In this document: positions 17,808 to 25,641 of the stretch, in pieces
Layout: every line of letters starts with the position of its first letter
How positions within the stretch are numbered: the first letter of the stretch is position 1
Assembly (NCBI RefSeq): GCF_016278715.1
Contig: NZ_JADQBH010000033.1
Coordinates: 1-64,000, forward strand
From: Marinilabilia sp.
GTDB lineage: Bacteria > Bacteroidota > Bacteroidia > Bacteroidales > Marinilabiliaceae
DNA length: 64,000 bases
Reading direction: 5' to 3'
Program-made: the position numbers and the translations under genes
Notes under the pieces: generated by a model
Told to the model about the DNA's origin: nothing
The model's database searches: none
Seen by the model: only the letters and a program-made list of their open reading frames with translations

Positions 17808-18668
17808 TTATCTTAAAAGCAGTTTTGCTCTTACCGGAAAATGGTCCGAAATGAAAAGACTGTCCCTTCTTACCTCATCTACTGTATGTTCTTTAACTTC
17901 AAAGGCGTCATTCACAAAAATGAAATCGATGCGGGTTCCCTGGTATCCGGGGGTAAAAGCATTGTAAGTGATGTCGCCATTTGTTTTGGATTTTGCAATC
18001 TCTTCAGCGTTAACGAGCTGCATCTTTTCATTGTCTCTTTTGATGATCTGTTTATAGGGGGCACTTCCTGCAGGGGTGTTGAAATCACCAGTGAGAATTA
18101 CAGGTTTCTTTCCGGCAATGCGTTTTATTTCCTGAAGCAGCATTCTGGCACTTTGAATGCGGGCCTCTTCACTGATGTGGCTGAAATGTGTGTTGAAGAA
18201 AAAGAGTGTTTTTCCGCTTTCTCTGTTTGCTAGTTCAGTCCAGGTGACAATTCTGGGATAGTGCGTTCCCCAGCTCATGCTTCCCGGGTTATCAGGTGTT
18301 TCTGAGAGCCAGAAGTGTCCCGAGTGTTCAAGAGAAAACTTTTCCCTGTCGAAGAAGACGGGACAGGCTTCCCCCTTGTTTTCCCCATCTTCTCTTCCTG
18401 CTGCTACATAATCGTAGTCTTGCAACATGGTTTTCAGATCATCTAACTGATTGGGAAGAACCTCCTGCATCCCGATAATGGCAGGTTGTTTTTCCTTCAG
18501 GTAGGCTTTCACGAGAGGTATTCGGTATTTCCACTGGTTGATTCCGTCACCTGGATGATCCAGACGAATATTGAAAGAAATGACTTCCAGGGTGGTTGAA
18601 TTGGGCGTGCAGGCTGCCAGCAGAAGCACAGTCACCATTGCTGAGGTTAGAAGAGTTTTCATTTTCAT
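17808..18668 (-). CDS. Endonuclease/exonuclease/phosphatase family lipoprotein
   Basis: 286-aa secreted lipoprotein with lipobox LLAAC near residue 20. The EEP fold is clear: EVISFNIRLDHPGDG, the metal-binding Glu in IIGMQEV, FFNTHFSHIS, the catalytic TGDFNTPAGS, RIDFIFVND and the terminal SDHFPVRA. Members hydrolyse phosphodiesters or phosphomonoesters; the periplasmic or surface location suggests nutrient phosphate or lipid-headgroup release, which is inference. It sits between the RAYT gene and the oxidoreductase gene, bracketed by the two REP-like copies. Confidence 0.9.
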   Translation of the reverse strand: MKMKTLLTSAMVTVLLLAACTPNSTTLEVISFNIRLDHPGDGINQWKYRIPLVKAYLKEKQPAIIGMQEVLPNQLDDLKTMLQDYDYVAAGREDGENKGEACPVFFDREKFSLEHSGHFWLSETPDNPGSMSWGTHYPRIVTWTELANRESGKTLFFFNTHFSHISEEARIQSARMLLQEIKRIAGKKPVILTGDFNTPAGSAPYKQIIKRDNEKMQLVNAEEIAKSKTNGDITYNAFTPGYQGTRIDFIFVNDAFEVKEHTVDEVRRDSLFISDHFPVRAKLLLR

Positions 18669-18742
18669 TAGTCATTTTTTTGGGTTGTTTTCAGGGTCTG
18701 TTTTCAGGGTCCTTTCGGTCTGCCTGCTGAGGTCTTTCAGGC

Positions 18743-18780
18743 TTCATGCTCAGGCCTTACGGCCTTCATGCTCAGGCCTT
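18743..18780. repeat. 22-nt tandem duplication next to REP copy B
   Basis: TTCATGCTCAGGCCTT occurs at 18743-18758 and 18765-18780, a period of 22 nt, inside a GC-rich CAGGC-rich stretch of the same character as the one beside REP copy A. Confidence 0.7.
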
Positions 18781-18784
18781 TCAG

Positions 18785-18826
18785 CCTGAGTTAAAGATAT
18801 TTCGCCCCTTTGGGGCTTGGGGGGTT
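18785..18826. repeat. REP-like repeat, copy B
   Basis: CCTGAGTTAAAGATATTTC, then GCCCCTTTGGGGC and TTGGGGGG, matching copy A with a few changes. It runs into the stop codon of the oxidoreductase gene, just as copy A abuts the RAYT stop. Confidence 0.75.
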
Positions 18827-19811
18827 AGGGGGTTTGCCATTTTTTGGTTTCTGCAGATTTCCGGACGGCATCAATTACTTTCATGTTGTTGATGGCATCC
18901 TGGGGCGAAACGGGAAGTTGCTTGTTGTTGATTACAGCATCTGCGAAAGCGTCAAACATAAGTCCGTAAGCGTTGGAAGGAGCAAACTCAATGATGCGGG
19001 TTCCCATCCCATCCGTAACGGTCATTTGAGCGGGGACATCTACATAAGTATTAAATGGAATATGGATGGTAATGCTTCCGCCATTGGTAACAATGTCCAC
19101 TTTTTGAAACGCCTGAGCTGCCGTAGATACCGTGAATGTTGCTCGGGGCCCTCCAAAATCCATAATGGCTGAGGAGTGCATATCTGTGCCAAAATCGGGA
19201 TGGGCCGTTTGGAGTGACATAACCTGGCTGGGTTCTTCCCCCATAATAAACCGCGGAACCGAGATGGCATAACAGCCGATATCCATTAGTGCACCTCCGC
19301 CATACTCTGGGATGTTTCGAATATTGGTGGGTGAAGGGTTGTTGTACGAAAAGGCGGTGTGAATGTATTGGACATCCCCTATTTGTTGGGTTCTGATGAT
19401 ATCGCGTGCATATTTCCACATGGGGTGAAACATATACATAAATCCTTCCATCAGGAGAATGCCGGCCTCTTGTGCTTTTTCTGTTATTTTTTGTGCTTCA
19501 GCGGCATTCATTCCCAATGGTTTTTCGCACAATACCGGCTTCCCTGCTTCAATGCATTTTTCCACCCATTCTTTGTGCATATGGTTGGGCAACGGAATAT
19601 AAACCATGTCCACATCGGCGTCGTTCAGAACCGCCTGGTAGGAACCATACCATAAGGGGATGTTAAAATCACGTGCCATTGACTCTGCTTTCTTAATGTT
19701 GCGGGAACCGATGGCATAGGATTCGCAATACTCTGTGTCCTGCAACGGTAAAACAATGCGTTTGAGGTAATGGTTGGAGGTTCCAAGTATTCCTATTTTT
19801 AGCTTTTTCAT
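18825..19811 (-). CDS. Gfo/Idh/MocA family NAD(P)-dependent oxidoreductase
   Basis: 328-aa oxidoreductase. The N-terminal Rossmann domain begins KIGILGTSNHYLKRIVLP, followed by YAIGSRNIKKAESMA and VYIPLPNHMH. The family Lys motif CEKPLGMNAAEA lies near residue 95, and the C-terminal substrate domain includes GGGALMDIGCYAI. Substrates are usually sugars or inositols; which one cannot be told. The final codons and stop merge with REP copy B. It lies upstream of the EEP gene on the same strand, but the 156-nt repeat-filled gap makes co-transcription uncertain. Confidence 0.9.
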   Translation of the reverse strand: MKKLKIGILGTSNHYLKRIVLPLQDTEYCESYAIGSRNIKKAESMARDFNIPLWYGSYQAVLNDADVDMVYIPLPNHMHKEWVEKCIEAGKPVLCEKPLGMNAAEAQKITEKAQEAGILLMEGFMYMFHPMWKYARDIIRTQQIGDVQYIHTAFSYNNPSPTNIRNIPEYGGGALMDIGCYAISVPRFIMGEEPSQVMSLQTAHPDFGTDMHSSAIMDFGGPRATFTVSTAAQAFQKVDIVTNGGSITIHIPFNTYVDVPAQMTVTDGMGTRIIEFAPSNAYGLMFDAFADAVINNKQLPVSPQDAINNMKVIDAVRKSAETKKWQTP

Positions 19812-20033
19812 GGTTGAAAATGTTTTATGTAAAGTTTAATTTTTAGCTATTCCTGACTGATAAGGGTATCGGGGAAGGAAAGGGGCACTTTTAAATGCAA
19901 AACTTATTGAATTAACATCCCGATTGCAAAAAATGTTGCTGCTTAACCACCCCAATGAAAGCGTGCGAAAGAACCAAGTTACTAAAGAATTTTGAGCGGG
20001 AAAAATATTGGTCGGTGGCTGCAAAGAATGTTT

Positions 20034-20108
20034 GGGGTTAGAGGAGAGTAAGAGAGTAGGAAAATAGGCAAGTAGGAGATTAGGAGCAAGGTGAATAGGG
20101 GATTAGGC
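20034..20108 (+). repeat. Purine-rich degenerate repeat tract
   Basis: About 75 nt almost free of pyrimidines except T, built from degenerate units such as GAGTAGG, AGTAGGAGATTAGG and ATAGGGGATTAGG. No coding potential. Confidence 0.6.
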
Positions 20109-20168
20109 GATTTGGAGAATATATGTTTGGGTTTATTACAAAACAGACTTGGTACCCCGGCTTAAAGC

Positions 20169-20188
20169 TGGCGGATTGGAGTCCGCCA
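20169..20188. repeat. TGGCGGA palindrome, copy 1
   Basis: TGGCGGA / TCCGCCA with a TTGGAG loop. A related hairpin (TGGCGG / CCGCCA) occurs at 61940-61959, in both cases followed within a few bases by ACC. Probably a short interspersed palindromic repeat family. Confidence 0.55.
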
Positions 20189-20383
20189 CACCTGGTTGCT
20201 TTTTGCATTCCCTCCTAATTGGGCTACTTTTATCTGATTAAGGGAGGTAGGACCCTTAAAATGTGTCCTTTATAATGTTTTTTTGTTGGGTTCGCGGGTA
20301 AGTCTGGGTCTGGAGACCTTACTTTTGGCTACTAAATAAGACCTCTTGCCTGGAAAACTCTCTACTCACAAATCACAGCATTA

Positions 20384-20416
20384 TTGGGCGATATCCCTTA
20401 ATAAGTTATAAATTTG
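20384..20416 (+). promoter_or_regulatory. Candidate Bacteroidota promoter for acyltransferase operon
   Basis: TTG at 20384-20386, a 22-nt spacer, then TAAATTTG at 20409-20416, matching the -33 TTG / -7 TAnnTTTG consensus. The start codon is 31 nt downstream. Confidence 0.5.
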
Positions 20417-20447
20417 AAAAATCTGAAGTTATTCTTTCAATTTACCC

Positions 20448-21776
20448 ATGAAGTTTTGTTTTATGGATGTTAAAATCAACAACAACCCAAAGACCAACAA
20501 TCGTTTTTGGTATGCTCTTGATAACGCCGCAAAGATATTTCCGGCCATTATTACAAGGGAGGTAACTTCTGTGATTCGTATTTCGACTAAACTGATGGAA
20601 CCCGTCCAAGTCGAAGCTTTTCGAAAAGCGGTGTTGGTAGTAGAGAAGCGGTTTCCATATTATCTGGTACAACTCCGCAAAGGGTTTTTCTGGTATTACC
20701 TGGAGCATTTGCCGCATCATATCACGATCGAAACTGATGACAAAGAATGTTGTCGGAAGTTTGAAAAAGGTGATTTGCTACTTAGATTTCTTATATGGGA
20801 AAAGAGCATTAGTCTGGAAGTTTCTCATATTCTTACCGATGGCGGTGGGGCTTTTGAGTTTCTCCGTACTGTTCTGATTCTCTATTTTAAAGAGTGTGGA
20901 GTGGCAATTCCTGAAGATTTTTCATATAAAAAGCCACAGGAGAAATGGTCAGAAGAGGAGTTTGAGGATGCCTACAAACGTTATTTTAAAGAGGAAGTTC
21001 CGCCCCTGGTAAGGAAGTCAAAGGCCTTTCATCTTCCTTTTTCGCTAAATGCTTCTCCACGGTTTCATCGTACTATTGTTAATGTATCAATGAGGGACAT
21101 TAAGCGTGTGGCCAAAGCAAACCGGGTAAGTCTAACGGTTTACCTGGCTGCGGTTTATTTATATATCCTTCAGGATGTATTTGAGCATCTGAACCCAATT
21201 TCCAAACTAAAGATGTCGAAAATTCTTCGTGTTCAGGTGCCAGTTAATTTAAGAAATATATTTTCCTCCCAGACGATGCGAAATTTCTCCTTGTTTGTTA
21301 TGCCAGAGATAGACCTTCGGTTGGGCCATTATTCTTTCGAAGAGATTCTTCGTTCGGTGTATCATCAGATGGAGTTGGAGACAGAGGAGAAGTTGATTAA
21401 TAAAAACATATCACGAAATGTGGGAAGCGAGAAGAAGATATACGTTCGCAGCATTCCGCTTTTCGTCAAAAGCTTAATTCTAAAGGCCAAGTTTAACTCG
21501 CTTGGTACGAGTCAGTTTAGTGGTGTGGTGACGAATCTGGGGAGGGTAGATTTGCCTCCTGAAGTAGCAGATAAGATTGACTATTTTGTGCTGACCGCTC
21601 CACCACCCAACAAAATGTTAAAAATTAGCTGTGCAGTTGTGGGATTTAATGAGCGACTCACACTTTGTTTTGGAAGTGTTACCAAATCCCATGAATTTGA
21701 AGAACGTTTTGTGCGGTTTTTGAATGAGAATAAAATTTTTGCTGAATCTGAGGAATCAAATCAGATTAATTCGTGA
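20448..21776 (+). CDS. Condensation/alcohol acetyltransferase-like acyltransferase
   Basis: 442-aa protein resembling the CoA-dependent acyltransferase (CAT/condensation) superfamily. The hallmark HHxxxDG is present as SHILTDGG with H127 and D131 kept (the first, non-catalytic His is Ser). The segment VRVQVPVNLRN equivalent, here RVQVPVNLRNIFSSQTMRNF, matches the conserved NxR-type region after the second domain begins, and SLGTSQFSGVVTNLGRV the late strand. An alternative start at 20463 exists. The zinc-ribbon gene follows 19 nt later and is likely co-transcribed. Acyl donor and acceptor are unknown; a role in lipid or polyketide-like decoration is only a guess. Confidence 0.7.
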   Translation: MKFCFMDVKINNNPKTNNRFWYALDNAAKIFPAIITREVTSVIRISTKLMEPVQVEAFRKAVLVVEKRFPYYLVQLRKGFFWYYLEHLPHHITIETDDKECCRKFEKGDLLLRFLIWEKSISLEVSHILTDGGGAFEFLRTVLILYFKECGVAIPEDFSYKKPQEKWSEEEFEDAYKRYFKEEVPPLVRKSKAFHLPFSLNASPRFHRTIVNVSMRDIKRVAKANRVSLTVYLAAVYLYILQDVFEHLNPISKLKMSKILRVQVPVNLRNIFSSQTMRNFSLFVMPEIDLRLGHYSFEEILRSVYHQMELETEEKLINKNISRNVGSEKKIYVRSIPLFVKSLILKAKFNSLGTSQFSGVVTNLGRVDLPPEVADKIDYFVLTAPPPNKMLKISCAVVGFNERLTLCFGSVTKSHEFEERFVRFLNENKIFAESEESNQINS

Positions 21777-21795
21777 ATCTTGATATTATAAATCA

Positions 21796-22521
21796 ATGGA
21801 GTATTGTCCAAATTGCGGAGTAGCGCTCGATGAAAATGCGAATTTCTGTTCTTTGTGCGGAGAACCTTTACTGGAGCGGAATGAAGCCAATCTTGCCTTT
21901 ATTGAAACACGACGACAACAAAGAGAAGACAAGCTTCTGACAGAATATCAGAAACTATCGGGTTTTCAGAAGAGGAAATTATTCCTGCGGATTTCGGCCA
22001 TGATACTGTTGTCCGGTATTTTTATTACGCTGATTATTGATTTTGTGGCTAACGGAGGTTTAACCTGGTCTCGTTATCCGGTCACGGTGGGGCTTGTCCT
22101 GCTTTTGAATATCACTATGGGAACTTTTTGGTTTCGCAAAGAAATACTTTGGGGAGGAGTGAGTTTTCTTTCATCAGGCGTTTTGCTCGTTCTTTTGGAT
22201 ATTTATTCCGGAAATTCGGGATGGGGAATGCAACTGGGGATTCCATTGCTCCTGGCGGCTTATGCTACTGTGCTGATGCTCATCAGACTGGTTCGCCGGG
22301 CCCGGCAGAAAGGGCTCAATGTTATTGCTTATGCTCTGCTTACGACTGGAATCCTAAGCGTGTGTATCGAAGGCATTATTAACCTCTACAAAAATGATGT
22401 GCTTCGCTTTGAATGGAGTCTTATTGTAATGGCATCTGCAATTATTACCTCCTCACTTTTGCTTTATGTGCATTATCGACTGAAAAAGGTGACTGATTTG
22501 AAGCGGTTTTTCCACATTTAA
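21796..22521 (+). CDS. Zinc-ribbon membrane protein (DUF6320-like)
   Basis: 241-aa protein. The N-terminus is a CxxC-CxxC zinc ribbon (C4, C7, C18, C21: YCPNCG, FCSLCG), followed by a charged linker and six hydrophobic segments that span most of the rest. The architecture matches the DUF6320 family, which is often encoded beside condensation-type acyltransferases, as here. Function unknown; a membrane partner of the acyltransferase is inferred from adjacency. Its stop overlaps the convergent CPBP-like gene by 4 nt. Confidence 0.7.
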   Translation: MEYCPNCGVALDENANFCSLCGEPLLERNEANLAFIETRRQQREDKLLTEYQKLSGFQKRKLFLRISAMILLSGIFITLIIDFVANGGLTWSRYPVTVGLVLLLNITMGTFWFRKEILWGGVSFLSSGVLLVLLDIYSGNSGWGMQLGIPLLLAAYATVLMLIRLVRRARQKGLNVIAYALLTTGILSVCIEGIINLYKNDVLRFEWSLIVMASAIITSSLLLYVHYRLKKVTDLKRFFHI

Positions 22522-23189
22522 AAAATGGACCAGAGTTCGTTCCACAGATTGCGTTCCAGAACCAGATAGAGAAACAGCCCACCCAGCCATCCGTGTAGGA
22601 GTCCCAGAGCCAATAAGTTTCTCCATCTCAACCAGGCAATGATAAACACTACTTCCATGGCAAAAGTAAAGACCATGAGCGGCCAGTATGGATAGTGGGC
22701 CATGGCAAATAGAAAGGAAACAAAAATTATTACCTGGTTTTTTTTGAGTTTCAAACTTGAGATAGACCTCAGATTTCCGGCAATTATGGAAATCATTAAA
22801 AATTGCTGAATCAGTCCCCAAAACGGATAGAGTGCCAGAACCGGAATAAGGTTCCATGTCAGGGGAGAAGAGTTGGTTTGGGAAAGAATAATGCCAGGGA
22901 TTATAAGAAAAGCAAGAGGGATTCCAAAAAGGAAAGTTTTTTTAAAACCTGATTTATGAAAACCCCAGTCCTGCAGGATTTGTTTATCGGTCTGATATCT
23001 TTTCAGAATATATATCATCCAAAACAGACAAGCGCTCACAATATAAAAAACCCGCAACTCCAGCCAGTCCATTAAAATGTACTTTAATGCACCAGTGATA
23101 AAAACTGCAAAGATTTCGAACCATTTTCTCCTGTCAGGTGCTGACGGTTTTTTTCCTGTTTTAGACAAAGAAATGGATGGCTTAGACAT
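22518..23189 (-). CDS. CPBP-like intramembrane protease homologue with degenerate active site
   Basis: 223-aa polytopic membrane protein from the ATG at 23189 (the tracked start at 23252 is a TTG adding 21 residues). The C-terminal half resembles the CPBP/Abi family: the second motif FAMAHYPYW and third LGLLHGWLGG are recognisable, but where EExxxR is expected the sequence is QQFLMISIIAGNLR, so the catalytic glutamate pair is QQ. It is probably not an active glutamic protease. Seven or so hydrophobic segments. The assignment rests on the spacing of the three motifs. Confidence 0.6.
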   Translation of the reverse strand: MSKPSISLSKTGKKPSAPDRRKWFEIFAVFITGALKYILMDWLELRVFYIVSACLFWMIYILKRYQTDKQILQDWGFHKSGFKKTFLFGIPLAFLIIPGIILSQTNSSPLTWNLIPVLALYPFWGLIQQFLMISIIAGNLRSISSLKLKKNQVIIFVSFLFAMAHYPYWPLMVFTFAMEVVFIIAWLRWRNLLALGLLHGWLGGLFLYLVLERNLWNELWSIF

Positions 23190-23354
23190 AGAATGAATGC
23201 TATTTGACTTTGATAATGTAGGGGAAATGAAGATGTTACCCTCAGAAGCCAAAGATAATTAGATTTTTGGATGGAAAGGGATTTAGAGCAGGATTGTTTT
23301 GCAAACAAAAAAGCCACTCACAGAACAACGTCTGTAAGTGGCTTAATATCAATG

Positions 23355-23428
23355 TGGGCCCAGTAGGGCTTGAACCTACGACTCCCTGATTATGAGTCAG
23401 GTGCTCTAACCAGCTGAGCTATGGGCCC
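23355..23428 (-). tRNA. tRNA with CAU anticodon (Ile2 or elongator Met)
   Basis: 74-nt cloverleaf: perfect 7-bp acceptor stem GGGCCCA/TGGGCCC, D arm AGCTCAGCTGGTTAGAGC, anticodon stem-loop CCTGACTCATAATCAGG, T arm GTAGGTTCAAGCCCTAC. The anticodon is CAT. No encoded CCA tail; the discriminator is A. C4-G69 and C5-G68 in the acceptor stem are features recognised by TilS in tRNA-Ile2, so an AUA-reading Ile tRNA (lysidine modified) is likelier than elongator Met, though sequence alone does not settle it. Confidence 0.93.
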
Positions 23429-23572
23429 GGCAATAAGGCTTGTTTTCTGCCTGAGCGGATGCAAAAATACAAAACCACAGGGAATATTCAAACATAAAAA
23501 CTACAAATAAAAGAGACAAATTAGATTTATCCCTCAGGCTTTTTTAATTTTGGGCCTGCAAACTGGATTTAT

Positions 23573-24193
23573 ATGGCGATAAAGAATATAATATTTGATT
23601 TGGGAAATGTACTCATACCTCTTGAGAAGGAGGCAGCAAAGGCAGCATTCAATGAATTACTGGCAGAAGACCAGAAACACACCGATATTTTTTCTTTCAA
23701 AACCCTGGATGCGTTTATTGATTATGAAATTGGGAAAATTTCCTCTGAACAGTTTTTGGAAAGTATCCGGATTTTTTTTCGACCAGATGTATTGAATAGT
23801 GAAATCGTGAACGCCTGGAATAAAATAATTGGTGATTTCCCGGTTGAGAATGTGGCGATGTTAAAGAATTTGGGGCAGCAATACCGGCTTTTTGTGCTTA
23901 GCAATACCAACGAAATACATGCCAACAAATATGAAAAAGAGGTACCCGGTGTAGAACATCTCGGAGACCTCTTTGAAAAGCTTTATTATTCACATATTAT
24001 GGGGCTTCGGAAACCTCAGCCCGAAATATACGAACAAGTTTTGATAGAAAACCTGTTAAATCCTGCTGAAACTTTGTTTGCCGATGATCTTGCCGAAAAC
24101 ATCGAATCGGCAGGTAAGCTGGGCGTTCAAACGCTTCATGTAACCCCTGGGTTGGATTTGCCCGGATGGTTTAGTGGATTTAACAGAAAATAA
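23573..24193 (+). CDS. HAD superfamily hydrolase (subfamily IA)
   Basis: 206-aa phosphatase-like protein. Motif I IIFDLGNVL with D9, motif II FVLSNTNE, motif III GLRKPQPEIY and motif IV LFADDLAENI are all present; an alpha-helical cap occupies residues about 15-80. The FDLGNVL form of motif I is like YihX (sugar-phosphate phosphatase) proteins. Substrate unknown. TAATTTTG at 23545-23552 could be a -7 box, without a clear -33. Confidence 0.9.
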   Translation: MAIKNIIFDLGNVLIPLEKEAAKAAFNELLAEDQKHTDIFSFKTLDAFIDYEIGKISSEQFLESIRIFFRPDVLNSEIVNAWNKIIGDFPVENVAMLKNLGQQYRLFVLSNTNEIHANKYEKEVPGVEHLGDLFEKLYYSHIMGLRKPQPEIYEQVLIENLLNPAETLFADDLAENIESAGKLGVQTLHVTPGLDLPGWFSGFNRK

Positions 24194-24200
24194 TTTTGTG

Positions 24201-24620
24201 TTATTTTTTTACCAACACCCAGACATCTTCTTTGCCTGGTTGGGTACGTTCCTGTTGCATTTTATTGATGGCTTCCTTTCTGTTTGAAAAGCCCATGTAA
24301 GAAACTTTGTAAAAGTCGCTGTTTTCGCCCCAGTTGCGTATAATTACTTCCGATTTGAATCCCTGGCCGGTCAACTCTTTTTTAAATGATTCTGCATTGT
24401 TCTGGTTTGAGAAACTACCTGCGATGAGGAAATACTTGTCAGGTTCCTGGGGCACAGGTTTTGGTTCGGGTTTTGGTTCCTCAACCTTTTGTGCAATGGT
24501 ATCGGGCTTTGGTGCAGGTGCTACTTTATTTACAGGCTCTTTTCGAGGGGGCTCTTTTTTGTCCTTACAGGCCACTCCTATTACCAGTAATGCTGTAGCC
24601 AATAAAAAAATCTTCTTCAT
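24201..24620 (-). CDS. SPOR domain lipoprotein
   Basis: 139-aa envelope lipoprotein with lipobox VIGVAC (Cys near 18), a Pro/Lys/Glu-rich linker of about 40 residues (PKPEPKPVPQEP) and a C-terminal SPOR domain (KYFLIAGSFSNQNNAESF to WVLVKK). SPOR domains bind denuded septal peptidoglycan, so a cell division or envelope role is expected. It follows the PhoB-like gene on the same strand after 105 nt. Confidence 0.88.
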   Translation of the reverse strand: MKKIFLLATALLVIGVACKDKKEPPRKEPVNKVAPAPKPDTIAQKVEEPKPEPKPVPQEPDKYFLIAGSFSNQNNAESFKKELTGQGFKSEVIIRNWGENSDFYKVSYMGFSNRKEAINKMQQERTQPGKEDVWVLVKK

Positions 24621-24725
24621 AGTTGTGAAATTAGTTTGCTTAAAAGGCTCAAATCAGGCTTTAAGAGTGCAATTTAAATATAAAGTTACAAATAAAGCTA
24701 TTAATTGACCAAATTTGCAAAAAAA

Positions 24726-25427
24726 TCAATCCACAAATTTGTATCCAACGCCTTTAATGGTTTGGATATGGTCTTGTCCTATTTTTTCACGTAATTTTCT
24801 TATGTGAACATCAATGGTGCGGTCTCCTACTATAATGTTATCTCCCCAAACCGATGTGTAGATTTCATCCCGGGTAAAGACCCGGTCGGGTTTGGCGGCA
24901 AGTAGGAGAAGCAATTCGAACTCTTTTTTAGGTAGTGATAGTTTCTGGTCGCCGGAGGTCACCATATATTTTTCACGGTCAATGACCAAATCGCCTACTG
25001 TAATTTTGTTGCCTTCTTTTGGCTCTTCTTCCTGAGAGGCATTCGAATAACGTTTAAGAAGTGCCTTGACTCGCGATATCAGTACTTTGGGTTTGATGGG
25101 TTTGGTGATGTAGTCGTCGGCTCCTGCATCAAACCCTGCGATCTGGGAATAGTCCTCGCCACGGGCAGTCAGGAAAACGACCAACGTGTTTTTTAGTGCA
25201 GGGACTTTCCGCAGTTCCTCGCAGGTTTCAATGCCATCCATTCCCGGCATCATTACATCCAGTACAATTAAATGAGGATTTTCTGCCTGGGCTATCTTTA
25301 AACCGTCCTGCCCGTTGTTGGCTGTGAGTACGGTAAATCCTTCTTTTTTCAGGTTGTATCCGATAAACTCCAGTATGTCAGGCTCATCGTCCACCAGCAG
25401 GATTTTGTAATTCGATGTTTCGTTCAT
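24726..25427 (-). CDS. OmpR/PhoB family response regulator
   Basis: 233-aa DNA-binding response regulator. The receiver domain has the acidic pair LLVDDEPD, phospho-acceptor D57 (LIVLDVMMPGMDG), the switch Thr (FLTARGE) and Lys (ITKPIKPK). The C-terminal winged helix ends TIDVHIRKLREKIG and IQTIKGVGYKF, typical of PhoB/OmpR. It is downstream of the PhoR-like kinase gene and close to a phosphate permease gene, so a phosphate-starvation (Pho) role is inferred. Confidence 0.93.
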   Translation of the reverse strand: MNETSNYKILLVDDEPDILEFIGYNLKKEGFTVLTANNGQDGLKIAQAENPHLIVLDVMMPGMDGIETCEELRKVPALKNTLVVFLTARGEDYSQIAGFDAGADDYITKPIKPKVLISRVKALLKRYSNASQEEEPKEGNKITVGDLVIDREKYMVTSGDQKLSLPKKEFELLLLLAAKPDRVFTRDEIYTSVWGDNIIVGDRTIDVHIRKLREKIGQDHIQTIKGVGYKFVD

Positions 25428-25524
25428 GGTTATTGATTCGTTAGGTTACGTCAATATTCGGGATAAATTTTAAAATCTTGTTTATTTTCATTATTCCTCA
25501 AAAATGGAGAGTTAATTGCTCTTG

Positions 25525-25610
25525 TCCTTTCAGGGCTCTGTTTCTTTCTGTGCCATCAAGGGATTCACCCTGGGCTGTGGCTCCAAGATTTTCGGCCTGG
25601 ATTATAGTTG
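25525..25610. repeat. Interspersed palindromic-type repeat in kinase-regulator gap
   Basis: The 214-nt gap between kinase and regulator holds CCTTTCAGGGCTCTG and ATTCACCCTGGGCTGTGGCT, sequence of the type widely interspersed in Bacteroidota genomes. Only one clear copy lies in this window; a weak relative (AGCCCTGAACGGG) lies just upstream of the RAYT gene. Identification as a repeat is from memory of similar sequences. Confidence 0.4.
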
Positions 25611-25641
25611 GTGAGCTAATCCCTGCCCCTATCTCCATGCT

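Larger units (their letters stand above)
19812..20447. other. Intergenic region with purine-rich tract and palindrome
   Basis: 636 nt without a believable gene (the 62-aa minus ORF at 19836-20024 has no features). It contains a purine-rich repetitive stretch, a TGGCGGA palindrome and a promoter candidate, each listed separately. Confidence 0.6.
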
